Origin: Glaciecola punicea ACAM 611
Lineage (GTDB): Bacteria > Pseudomonadota > Gammaproteobacteria > Enterobacterales > Alteromonadaceae
DNA: 64,000 nt
Direction: 5' to 3'
Assembly: GCF_000252165.1 (NCBI RefSeq)
Contig: NZ_BAET01000028.1
Span: forward strand, 92,493 to 156,492
Numbering within the stretch: position 1 is the first letter of the stretch; the number at the start of each line of letters is the position of its first letter. Shown piece after piece: positions 53,301 to 61,752 of the stretch. The position numbers and the translations under genes are program-made. The notes under the pieces are model-generated. The model saw only the letters and a program-made list of their open reading frames with translations. It made no database searches and was not told the origin of the DNA.

Positions 53301-53889
53301 GAATGCAACTATTTATAAAGGTAGTGCTATTCAGCAGCTGAAAACTGACACCGAGTCGCTAGAAAATAAAATAGCCGAGCAAGTGAAAGTTGAGCGAGCC
53401 CATGCAATTGAAACAATAAATTTATTAAAAGATAAATTAGAAACGTTTGATGATTTCCAAACGTTAGATAAAGAAAAACAGCAGCAGCTAATAACAGAAT
53501 TTACCGTTGTTAAACAAAAATTAGAGCAACAAGCTTTAATTGCAATGCTTAGAGACGAAGCTAGGCGTTTTGAAGATGTGACCTACTCTAAATTGGTACA
53601 AAAGTTAATGGAATGGTCGCAGCCTGCGCCAACTCCTATTACTACACCAGTCACTGATAATAAAACTAACAATCAGCCAGAAGATGGCTTGTTTGGCGGG
53701 AAATCACAGCCTTCATCATCAGTGAATGAGCCTGTTAAAGCAGAAATTCAAAGTATATCTGCTAAGCAGATCAGAGTGGACTATAACAAACCATGGCTTT
53801 CAACAGAAAACGATGTTGAAGAATATGTAGAAGAATACAAAAAGGCACTGTTGTCGGCCATCAAGCAAGGGAAGCATATACAGTTATGA
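50320..53889 (+). CDS. brxC: BREX ATPase BrxC
   Basis: The 1189-residue AAA+ ATPase has the BrxC/PglY signature: an N-terminal P-loop GFFGSGKS at 64-71 and the Walker B acidic pair Asp256-Glu257 (FFVDE). A long middle follows, with an Ala/Glu/Gln-rich helical C-terminal part. BrxC is required for both phage exclusion and PglX-dependent methylation. The brxC stop overlaps the start of an inserted ATPase gene by 4 bases (ATGA), so translation is coupled. Codon usage is AT-rich. Confidence 0.95.
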   Translation: MKLSQLFAKKVDRPIEGVIKADDDVALYLELDEYVITNEVAKRLDIFLDAYLNYCGANGVWVSGFFGSGKSHLLKMLALLLENAPIDDVTPLDIFLEKRPLNEGGIFANDLKRAVDIPSESILFNIDQKADVISKTELDALIAVFVKVFDEHCGFYGKQAYIAQFERELKDDGLLENFTKIFESVSGMEWEKGRARAKRMADAVDSAYNQVSGQSVIGILDKYRDDYRLSIEDFAEQVQSYIEKQEDGFRLNFFVDEVGQYIAGNTKLMTNLQTVAESLATKSKGQAWVIVTAQEDMSKVIGESDQNSESDFTKIQARFKNRMKLTSQDVAEVIQRRLLEKKEEFLPTLSDLYHEQENNFKTLFDFADGSQSYRNFKDKEHFLQSYPFIPYQFGLFQSAIQNLSTHSAFEGKHSSVGERSMLGVFQEVAIAIKDHNLGDLATFDLMFEGIRTALKTANQQSILKAELNLDNTFAVRLLKVLFLVKYVKEFKPTIRNLCVLMHDSFSRDISSLKLEVEEALNLLEKETYIQRSGDLFEYLTDEEQDIEKEIKNTEVDSDVVASELEKLIYDGVLKNRKIRWQENNQDYPFSRKLDDKISGRENELAINVITSFHDHRDAFEKHKSDTLFNDELRIVLPESARLVSDLVLYKQTEKYVAHETKATQQDTIKRILTEKGIQNHERYNQLKTLTSKLVGSAKYFVAGAEIELSGDDGQNKMVRAFGELIKHTYPNLKMLRDITYSENDINDIIKNAGQGLLGDDAQLPEAQQEMFSFIQSNSRGGIRTTVKSLLTKFESKPNGWSFAAILCNLAHLCARGKIEVREATNLLDDTDLVRALRNIATHGNLILDPQVEFTPSQIRAVKDFYSDYFEKMPHANEAKAIAKELQESFLEQATLLDKLLAQSEQYPFLRALADIVTKLGEFKSKPYTWFMTELTQQEEIWFDHKEKTIDPIIKFMKGAQKSTFDKARRVTTEQLANIEYVTSDEYQNIKDALVNATIYKGSAIQQLKTDTESLENKIAEQVKVERAHAIETINLLKDKLETFDDFQTLDKEKQQQLITEFTVVKQKLEQQALIAMLRDEARRFEDVTYSKLVQKLMEWSQPAPTPITTPVTDNKTNNQPEDGLFGGKSQPSSSVNEPVKAEIQSISAKQIRVDYNKPWLSTENDVEEYVEEYKKALLSAIKQGKHIQL

Positions 53890-55001
53890 TAAAGGGCATA
53901 TCATTAGAGAACTTTGCAGCATTTAAACATATAGAGCTGGAGTTCACGTCGGGTATCAACATTATTATTGGTGAGAATAGCTGTGGTAAAACACAAATAT
54001 TGAAATCAATATATGCGCTATCGTCACCACAAAACATTACAGATAAGTTATTAGGCTTATTTAAACCTCATAATGGTAAATTATCTGGTTTGTATCATCG
54101 GGGTGGTGAAGGTAAGGCAAAACTTGCTATTGAGGATTCATCTGGGAAATCCACCTCAGTTGAATTTAGCTCAAGGACTCAAAAGGCAACCAAAGCGTCT
54201 TCAATAGTTAATATCGGACAACCAGTATTAATACCAACCAAAGAGGTATTGTCTTTATTACCCGCAATTCAATCCGTAACTGTATCAGAAGAATCTCTTA
54301 GTGCTTTATTTGACGACTCAATAATAGATTTGTGTCGCACTCTTTTATCAGACTCGGATGGCGATTTGACTGAGGCTATTAATAGCGACCCACGCTTGGG
54401 TGAAATAATGCCAATGTTAGTAAAGGCCATTGGTGGTAAGTTCGAAATCGAATGTACTGAGCATGCTTTTGTTAAAGGCGCCTTTGTAGAAAGGCCCAAT
54501 TCAGATATATCCAAAGGACAAAGTGCAAAAGCTTATGCCGACTATAAAGAGCTGATATTTGTAAAAGAAAAATTATCTGAAACATCAGTAACAATGACAG
54601 CAGAAGGTTTTCGTAAAATAGGTTTAATACAACGCCTTATTGATACTGGAGCTTTAGTTAAAGGAAAAACAAATGTATTACTTTGGGATGAGCCTGAATC
54701 AAATATGAATCCCATTCTGATGAAAATGTTGGTGCAGTGCTTATTGGAATTAGCACGAAACGGTCAGCAAATTATTATTGCCACACATGACTACGTACTA
54801 TTGAAATGGTTTGACCTACTTAGTAAAGAAAAGAAAGGTGATCATATTCAATATAATGCTTTGTTTAAATGCGATGATGGCAATGTAGCAAAAGAAACAA
54901 CTAGTGATTACAGAATGTTATCGAAGAATGCGATCGCTCAAACCTTCAGTGATTTATACGATGCTGAAATTACTAGGGCTTTAGGCGACCATTCATCATG
55001 A
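53886..55001 (+). CDS. ABC/AAA-type ATPase inserted between brxC and pglX
   Basis: The 371-residue protein has a P-loop GENSCGKT (29-36) and a Walker B LLWDEPE (265-271). The following H-loop is ATHDYVLLKWFDLL. The layout resembles the AAA_15/AAA_21 families, with an OLD-like or SMC/Rad50-like ATPase head. TAEGFRKIG near residue 240 may be the ABC signature. Members of these families often work with a nuclease in phage-defence systems such as Septu, Gabija or PARIS. Here the next gene overlaps it by 4 bases (ATGA) and has a nuclease-like motif. It is not a core BREX component. It lacks the Toprim domain of OLD proteins. Function is inferred. Confidence 0.85.
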   Translation: MIKGISLENFAAFKHIELEFTSGINIIIGENSCGKTQILKSIYALSSPQNITDKLLGLFKPHNGKLSGLYHRGGEGKAKLAIEDSSGKSTSVEFSSRTQKATKASSIVNIGQPVLIPTKEVLSLLPAIQSVTVSEESLSALFDDSIIDLCRTLLSDSDGDLTEAINSDPRLGEIMPMLVKAIGGKFEIECTEHAFVKGAFVERPNSDISKGQSAKAYADYKELIFVKEKLSETSVTMTAEGFRKIGLIQRLIDTGALVKGKTNVLLWDEPESNMNPILMKMLVQCLLELARNGQQIIIATHDYVLLKWFDLLSKEKKGDHIQYNALFKCDDGNVAKETTSDYRMLSKNAIAQTFSDLYDAEITRALGDHSS

Positions 55002-55501
55002 TCTTAATAGAAAAAGATTTAGAGTTTGATTTTAGTAATGCCATTACTGCAACTCTATTTGATGATACTGCTGTCCATGGAAACTCTTCAATGAAGAGAG
55101 TCGATTTTATTGCGGAGCATAACGATTGTTATGTTTTTATTGAAGTAAAAGATCCAGACATACCCGATGCTACAGCTGAAGACAAATTTAACTTTTTGCA
55201 AAACTTAAGTTCGGGAAAGCTAGTTAATAGCTTTGCTGGAAAATATAGAGATAGTTTACTGTTTAGACAGCTTGAGGGTAAAAATAATAAACCAGTAGAC
55301 TACATAGTGCTTCTATCAATGTCATCATTGGATCCTGCTATGTTACTCAATAAAATTGACATTCTTCACAGAGAAATCCCAATTATTCATAATTCTTGGT
55401 CAAATTCTTCAGCAAGAAGTTGCGTCATTTTAAACCTAGAACAATATAAGACTAGATTTGGCGAAACTTCTGTTCGCAGGATCAGTGAAGGTACTGAATA
55501 A
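54998..55501 (+). CDS. Small PD-(D/E)xK-like protein, candidate nuclease partner of the ATPase
   Basis: The 167-residue protein has Asp36 in MKRVDFIAE, followed by Glu49-Val50-Lys51 (VFIEVKD). This is the D-x(n)-E-x-K core of the PD-(D/E)xK nuclease fold, with a hydrophobic strand between. A conserved-looking Leu-Leu-Ser strand lies near residue 107. It has no transmembrane segment or Cys cluster. The gene overlaps the ATPase by 4 bases and pglX by one (TAATG), so all three are coupled. The nuclease role is inferred from the motif and context; I do not recognise the family. Confidence 0.65.
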   Translation: MILIEKDLEFDFSNAITATLFDDTAVHGNSSMKRVDFIAEHNDCYVFIEVKDPDIPDATAEDKFNFLQNLSSGKLVNSFAGKYRDSLLFRQLEGKNNKPVDYIVLLSMSSLDPAMLLNKIDILHREIPIIHNSWSNSSARSCVILNLEQYKTRFGETSVRRISEGTE

Positions 55502-58500
55502 TGGATACATCAAAATTAAAGAAATTTGCTCAATTTGCTCGTAGAAGCTTGATTGAGCAAGTTCAAAGCAAATTGAAACTTGTACTTGCAGCAGATAGTG
55601 CGGCTAGACGTGAGCACCCAAAAGCAATCAAAGAGTTAGAACAAAAACTAAATCAACATATAAATAACAAAGAAGATGAAAAGCAACTTATCGAGCAAGT
55701 GGCTTACACATGGTTTAACCGTTTTTGTGCCCTTAGGTTTATGGATGTAAATCGATACAACCGAATTATGGTGCTCTCGCCAATATCAGGTCAGTTTCAG
55801 CCAGAATTATTAGCAGAAGCTAAAGCTGGTCATTTAGATGATGTAGTTTTTAATGGTAAAATCCGTGAGAGAATACAAGGGCTGCTGAGTGGCTCAGTAC
55901 CGAGTCGCGATGGTCAAGCTGAAGGCTATCGAATGATGATTGTTGCTATTTGTAATGATTATCACCGCTTAATGCCATATTTGTTCCAGCGTATCGAAGA
56001 TTATACTGAGTTACTTATGCCTGATGACTTGTTATCTGGTAATTCAATACTTGCCTATACCCGTGAAGCAATGACACCTGAGAATTGTGAATCGGTTGAA
56101 TCTATCGGTTGGCTTTATCAGTTTTATGTTTCAGAGAAAAAAGATCTGGTATTTGAAGAATTAAAGAAAAATAAAAAAATTACACCAGAAAACATTCCTG
56201 CTGCGACTCAACTGTTTACCCCACACTGGATAGTGAAGTATCTGGTAGAAAATTCATTAGGCCGCTTATGGATGCTCAATAACCCTAATTCAAAAGTTAT
56301 CGACCAAATGGAGTACTACATAAAACCGTTAGAGAAAGAAACGGACTTCCTCCGTATCAGCAATCCTGAAGAAATTAAATTATGTGATCCCGCTGTTGGC
56401 TCTGGCCACATGCTCACGTATGCCTATGATTTGCTTTATGCTATTTATTTAGAAGCTAACTACGATGCAACTGATATCCCTGAGTTAATTTTAACTAAGA
56501 ATCTATTCGGTATTGAAATTGATGAGCGAGCCGCTGAACTTGCAGCATTTGCTTTGAGCATGAAAGCGATGAAGGGCAACTCGGCCGATGATAGCAATAA
56601 CCGAAGACGTTTTTTCCGAAATCCAATTAAGCCGAATATCTGCCGTTTAGAAAAAGTTAAAATTGATGCAGATGCACTAGATGAATATATGGACTTTATT
56701 GGACGTGATTTATTCACGCAGGATTTAAGAAAAACATTATCCGAATTTGAAGAGGCTGATAACTTTGGCTCATTAATCCAACCAACATTAAAAAACCCAA
56801 CAGAAATATTAGAAATATTTGAAGCTAAGAATGCTCAAGTGGATCTGTTCTTAAAAAATACGCACGAATCGGTTATTAAAATCTTACAGCAAACAAAATA
56901 CCTAAGCCCTATTTATCATGTAGTTTCGGCAAATCCTCCATATATGGGAAGAAACGGAATGAATTCAAGGCTTTCAAATTGGGCAAAGGATAATTATCCT
57001 AAGAGCAAGTCAGATTTATTCGCGATGTTTATAGAGCGAAATTTGAACCTCATTTTAGAATCTGGTTACTCCGGAATGATAAATATGCAAAGTTGGATGT
57101 TTTTGTCATCATTTGAAAAACTTCGAGTGAAAATGTTTGCTCAATCGACCATTGTATCTATGGTTCATTTAGGATCAAAGGCGTTCGATAGTATTGGTGG
57201 TGAGGTTGTATCAACAACAGCCTACATACTTCAGAATACCGTTAAGGTAGATAGAAAAGGCGATTACTTTAGACTAGTTGACGGCAAATCAGAAGCTGAA
57301 AAAAACCGTGCATTTTCCGAGGCCATAAGAAAAATAGATTGTGGCTCGAATTATCGAGCTTCAACTAAAGATTTCAATAGGATTCCGGGTAGTCCAGTTG
57401 TTTATTGGGCAAGTGACAAAGTAATAACTGCATTTGAATCAGAAGTGGTTGAAGATAATTTTTTAGCCAAAAAAGGCATGGCCATAGGTGATAATAATAG
57501 ATTTTTAAGGTTATGGTCTGAAGTGGAAAACAAAGATATTGAATTCAATGCTCAAGACGAAGAAGATACTAAAATAAAAAAATGGTATCCGTGCCTTCAT
57601 GGTGGAGCATTTCGCAAGTGGAGCAGCAACAAAGAGTTTGTGGTTAATTGGATCGCAAACGGGTTTGAACCAAAGTCTGCAATTACAGAAAAAACTGGTG
57701 ATCATTGGTCAAGATATATAATTAGTACAAAGTTATTTTTTAAGGAAGGTATCAATTGGAGTGCAATTTCATCATCTTCGTTTTCAGCTAGATACCATGA
57801 AAAAGGGTTTGCGTTCACAAGTGCCTCCATGACCGCATTCCCAAAATTAGAAATTGATCCTAAGGTGTTATTGTTATTCATTAATTCTGAGGTAGGGAAA
57901 TTGTTCTTGTCATTTCTTAGTCCTACACTCAACTTTGGTATCGCTGAAATCAAAAAGCTTCCATTTATAATAAATGATCGCCAATCTAATCTAATTGCCA
58001 TAGCCGAACAACTAGTAGTACTTTCTACTGAAGATTGGGATGAGCATGAGACATCTTGGTCTTTCAAATCGTCACCCTTACTCAATTTTTCACATATTCC
58101 TTTATCCGATTCTTATAATAGATTGCGAGAAATCTGGCGCACCAGAACGCAAAACATGAAAGAATTGGAAGAGAGGTCAAATCAAATATTCATAAATGTA
58201 TATGGATTAGAAAATGACTTAAAGCCAGATGTAATGATTAGTAAAATTTCTCTATTTTGTAATCCAAGTTTTAGATATAAAAACAGCTCGAATACTAATG
58301 AAGCTGAGGGAGAGCTTTTAGCAGATACTGCTCGTGATTTTATTTCTTATGCATGTGGTTGTATCTTTGGAAGATACTCCCTTGATAAGGAAGGGTTAGT
58401 TTTAGCCAATCAAAACGATACTATCAAGAACTGTATGAAAGAAGTTGTGTTACCAGAATTTATGCCAGACGAAGATAATGTCATTCCAATAATCGATTTT

Positions 58501-59067
58501 GAACTTGAGAAGGATAAAGATGAATACTGGTTTGAAGACGATATTACCGAGCGCTTTATAGAATTTCTGCAAGTTAGTCTGGGTGAGAAACATCTTGCTA
58601 CTAATTTAGATTTTATTGAAAAGGCAATTGGTAAAAAAATAAAAAGTTATTTTGCTAGACATTTTTACACAGATCATGTCCGGCGTTATAAAAAAAGACC
58701 TATTTACTGGATGTTCTCTAGCCCTAAAGGATCGTTTAACGCCTTGATTTATATGCACCGTTACCAGCCCGACACAGCAAGTATTGTCCTTAATGATTAC
58801 TTACGTGAGTTTAGAACTAAGTTAGAAGCACGCAAGCAAAGTTATGAGCAAGTTGAAATTAGCGCATCTGCCAGTCAAAAAGATAAGACCCAAGCGATTA
58901 AAGCGATTGCCAAAATCAATAAGGTGCTTGAAGAGATTAACGACTACGAACATGACGTGCTGTATCCATTAGCAGGTGAAAAAATCGAAATCGATTTAGA
59001 TGATGGTGTAAAACACAATTACCCTTTATTTGGTAATGCACTTAAAAAAGTAACAGGATTATCTTAG
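55501..59067 (+). CDS. pglX: BREX adenine-specific methyltransferase PglX
   Basis: The 1188-residue enzyme has the SAM-binding motif DPAVGSGH at 296-303 and the catalytic NPPY at 478-481, placing it among gamma-class N6-adenine methyltransferases. The C-terminal half probably carries target recognition. In type 1 BREX, PglX methylates a non-palindromic site to mark self DNA and is also needed for defence. Its start overlaps the stop of the small nuclease-like gene (TAATG). The recognition site cannot be read from sequence. No frameshift or repeat tract suggesting phase variation is seen. Confidence 0.95.
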   Translation: MDTSKLKKFAQFARRSLIEQVQSKLKLVLAADSAARREHPKAIKELEQKLNQHINNKEDEKQLIEQVAYTWFNRFCALRFMDVNRYNRIMVLSPISGQFQPELLAEAKAGHLDDVVFNGKIRERIQGLLSGSVPSRDGQAEGYRMMIVAICNDYHRLMPYLFQRIEDYTELLMPDDLLSGNSILAYTREAMTPENCESVESIGWLYQFYVSEKKDLVFEELKKNKKITPENIPAATQLFTPHWIVKYLVENSLGRLWMLNNPNSKVIDQMEYYIKPLEKETDFLRISNPEEIKLCDPAVGSGHMLTYAYDLLYAIYLEANYDATDIPELILTKNLFGIEIDERAAELAAFALSMKAMKGNSADDSNNRRRFFRNPIKPNICRLEKVKIDADALDEYMDFIGRDLFTQDLRKTLSEFEEADNFGSLIQPTLKNPTEILEIFEAKNAQVDLFLKNTHESVIKILQQTKYLSPIYHVVSANPPYMGRNGMNSRLSNWAKDNYPKSKSDLFAMFIERNLNLILESGYSGMINMQSWMFLSSFEKLRVKMFAQSTIVSMVHLGSKAFDSIGGEVVSTTAYILQNTVKVDRKGDYFRLVDGKSEAEKNRAFSEAIRKIDCGSNYRASTKDFNRIPGSPVVYWASDKVITAFESEVVEDNFLAKKGMAIGDNNRFLRLWSEVENKDIEFNAQDEEDTKIKKWYPCLHGGAFRKWSSNKEFVVNWIANGFEPKSAITEKTGDHWSRYIISTKLFFKEGINWSAISSSSFSARYHEKGFAFTSASMTAFPKLEIDPKVLLLFINSEVGKLFLSFLSPTLNFGIAEIKKLPFIINDRQSNLIAIAEQLVVLSTEDWDEHETSWSFKSSPLLNFSHIPLSDSYNRLREIWRTRTQNMKELEERSNQIFINVYGLENDLKPDVMISKISLFCNPSFRYKNSSNTNEAEGELLADTARDFISYACGCIFGRYSLDKEGLVLANQNDTIKNCMKEVVLPEFMPDEDNVIPIIDFELEKDKDEYWFEDDITERFIEFLQVSLGEKHLATNLDFIEKAIGKKIKSYFARHFYTDHVRRYKKRPIYWMFSSPKGSFNALIYMHRYQPDTASIVLNDYLREFRTKLEARKQSYEQVEISASASQKDKTQAIKAIAKINKVLEEINDYEHDVLYPLAGEKIEIDLDDGVKHNYPLFGNALKKVTGLS

Positions 59068-59074
59068 GGCTAAT

Positions 59075-61672
59075 ATGACTTCAAGAATCTCAACAGCCTT
59101 AGAGCGATTGTTTGCGAAACATCGCGTTGTTTTTTGGTATGACAACAAACAAGAACTTCGTGAAGATTTTGATGGCTTAGAGCTTGATAATGTCACCAAG
59201 GTTGAACTTAACAATAACGAATTCACTTTGAAGCACAAATTGCTGCGTGAAGAGCCAAAAACTAATTTTCTTGTTTACAAACAAGGTAAGCAGCCAGAGC
59301 CAGTAAAAAATTGGTTGTACGATGTTGAACTTTCTAATGCCATATTTAAAACTGACCAAGCCGCTATTTGGTTAAGTGAGCTTGAATTAACAAGTGAATT
59401 TAACGAAATAGTTGAGAAACATACTGCCTTTTTTGAAGTTGATAGCAATAATAAAGGTTCAAAATCTCAAGCAACATCTGATAGCGACAACAGAAAAGCA
59501 ACTTTAAAAAGTTTACTAGAACCAGATGATACCCACAGTCGCATCCGCTTAAAAATGTTAGCCGTATCTGCTGGTACAAAACAAAAAGGCGATGCTCGCT
59601 TAGATGTCATTTTAGAGTTGCTGATGGCAGAGAATGCAGAAGGTAAAGCGTATAAGCTCATTGAACGCAGTAAGCTCAATCAATTTTTGTGGCAACAAGT
59701 AACAAACCATTATGGTTATCGATGTGACAGTCCGTCATTAATGGATTTTGTGTATGAGTTATTTAAGTTTAGTTATTTAGCTGAGTTGCCAACGAGCTTG
59801 CAAGGGACAAGTCATGTTTCTGGAGCTGCTAACAAAGAAAAGATGAATAACAACGCTTTAGTGTTCTTTAAACGTTGGAAAGACAGTAGAAAGCACCAAA
59901 AAATATTTGAAAGGTTGTCAGAGCAATGTGCTTCGGTCTTGAATATTGAGAGTGACCTACAGCATAGATCACTTAATGACGTGTTGGAGTTAGATTATTT
60001 TAGAGTGATAGACCTCAAAGTTATTCATGATCTGGTTAATGGTGTTGCTAAAAGAACCTTATCCCAAGGAGAGGTGGCACTATGGTGTCGTCAGCGACGA
60101 CAAGGACATTGGTATAGCGAATTTGAGTTACTTTACGATGCCGTGGATGTTGCGAGTCAATTTTTTGCACTGTTAGATACTTTACAATTTGACATGTCTA
60201 GTGCCCAACAAGCAGTCGAACGATATACCAATCAATGGTTTAAACTCGACCAACTTTATCGTAAGTACGTTTATGCACTTAAGGTATCATCACAACACTC
60301 ATTGCTTAGCGCATTAACTGAGCAAATAGAAAACTTATACATTAACAATTATGTGCAGCCATTAACGAATGCTTGGCAACAGTATGTTGATGCGATGGGT
60401 AAATGGCAAGTGCCGAGTGTAGACCCCCAAAATTGTTTTTTTAAAAAGTATGTAGAAGCTAAGTATCTGTCCAAGAATAAAAAAGTCTGCGTAATTATTT
60501 CTGATGCATTCCGTTATGAAGCGGGTGAGGATATGGTGAGCCGTATTCGGCAGGAAGACCGCTATGATGCAAAACTCAATCACGCCCTATCAGCAATGCC
60601 TAGTTATACTCAGTTAGGTATGGCCTCGTTGTTACCCCAGTCTACAGAATATCCTTTACAGTTATCTGATGCTAAAACTGGTACGGTATTAATGGGAAAT
60701 TTATCAACCCAAGGGACTGAGAATAGAGATAAAATTTTAAAAACTATTCACGGTGAGCGAGCGAGTGCAGTTCAAGCGAAAAATATATTAGAAATGACGC
60801 AGGTTAATAGCCGAGAGTTACTTAAAGATAATGATGTGCTTTATATTTATCACAACCGCATAGACCATACTGGCGATAAAATGCAGTCTGAGGGCGAGGC
60901 TTTTGAAGCTACCGAGCACACCTTTGATGATTTAATTAAACTGGTTAAAAAACTAGCAAGCGCGAATGTAAGCAATGTCTTAATAACAGCAGATCACGGT
61001 TTTATTTATCAAAATAGTAAGCTTGATGAAAGCGACTATTTAGAGAAAGATGTTAGCGGTGACATCCTTTATAACGACAGAAGGTTTGTCTTAGGAAAAA
61101 AACTAAATTGCGGCAAGTCACTAAAACTTTTCAGTAGTGAAGAACTTGGATTAGCGGGCGACGTCCATGCGGTCATTCCAAAGGGAATTCAGCGTTTAAG
61201 ACTGAGTGGGTCGGGTAGCCGTTTTGTGCATGGTGGCGCGTCACTACAAGAAGTTATTATTCCTATTATCAGTATTAATAAAAAACGTGCCAGTGATACT
61301 CGCTTAGTTACCGTAGAGCTACTCAGAAGTGGCTCTAGTGTGATTACTAGTGGGCAGATATCAGTCACCTTATATCAAGCTGAAGCGGTCACTGATAAAA
61401 CACAAGGTAGAATATTGCGATTAGGTATATACACTGAATCAGGCAAATTAATTTCAGATAGCCACACAGTAGAAATGGATCTGACTTCTGACAGCCCACG
61501 AGAGCGAGAAATGAAACTGCGTTTCTTGTTAAATCAGGAGGCCGACGCTGCAAACAATACAGAAGTGATTTTGAAGCTGGAAGAGCCTGTTACCGGGACT
61601 AATCAGTTCAAAGAATATAAACAACTACGTTATACCATTAAGCGGTCTTTCACGTCTGATTTTGATTTTTAA
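59075..61672 (+). CDS. pglZ: BREX alkaline-phosphatase-superfamily protein PglZ
   Basis: The 865-residue protein has the PglZ domain: the metal-binding Asp477 in IISDAFRYE, the IYHNRIDHTGD motif, and TADHGF with Asp640 and His641, as in alkaline-phosphatase-like enzymes. The N-terminal part (LFAKHRVVFWYDNKQELREDFD) is typical of type 1 PglZ. PglZ is a core BREX component, with phosphodiesterase activity shown for a homologue. It starts 7 bp after pglX and is followed by brxL after 80 bp. Confidence 0.94.
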   Translation: MTSRISTALERLFAKHRVVFWYDNKQELREDFDGLELDNVTKVELNNNEFTLKHKLLREEPKTNFLVYKQGKQPEPVKNWLYDVELSNAIFKTDQAAIWLSELELTSEFNEIVEKHTAFFEVDSNNKGSKSQATSDSDNRKATLKSLLEPDDTHSRIRLKMLAVSAGTKQKGDARLDVILELLMAENAEGKAYKLIERSKLNQFLWQQVTNHYGYRCDSPSLMDFVYELFKFSYLAELPTSLQGTSHVSGAANKEKMNNNALVFFKRWKDSRKHQKIFERLSEQCASVLNIESDLQHRSLNDVLELDYFRVIDLKVIHDLVNGVAKRTLSQGEVALWCRQRRQGHWYSEFELLYDAVDVASQFFALLDTLQFDMSSAQQAVERYTNQWFKLDQLYRKYVYALKVSSQHSLLSALTEQIENLYINNYVQPLTNAWQQYVDAMGKWQVPSVDPQNCFFKKYVEAKYLSKNKKVCVIISDAFRYEAGEDMVSRIRQEDRYDAKLNHALSAMPSYTQLGMASLLPQSTEYPLQLSDAKTGTVLMGNLSTQGTENRDKILKTIHGERASAVQAKNILEMTQVNSRELLKDNDVLYIYHNRIDHTGDKMQSEGEAFEATEHTFDDLIKLVKKLASANVSNVLITADHGFIYQNSKLDESDYLEKDVSGDILYNDRRFVLGKKLNCGKSLKLFSSEELGLAGDVHAVIPKGIQRLRLSGSGSRFVHGGASLQEVIIPIISINKKRASDTRLVTVELLRSGSSVITSGQISVTLYQAEAVTDKTQGRILRLGIYTESGKLISDSHTVEMDLTSDSPREREMKLRFLLNQEADAANNTEVILKLEEPVTGTNQFKEYKQLRYTIKRSFTSDFDF

Positions 61673-61752
61673 CATAACGTGGATTCAGATAGTAAGTGCA
61701 GAACAATAAAAGTTAAAACGGACTTTAACAAACAGAGTATTAGGACAAAAGA

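Noticed and set aside
53886-55501. PARIS (ariA/ariB), known to occur inside some BREX loci
   Set aside because: The second protein lacks Toprim motifs and is shorter than AriB; it shows a D-x(n)-E-x-K pattern instead.
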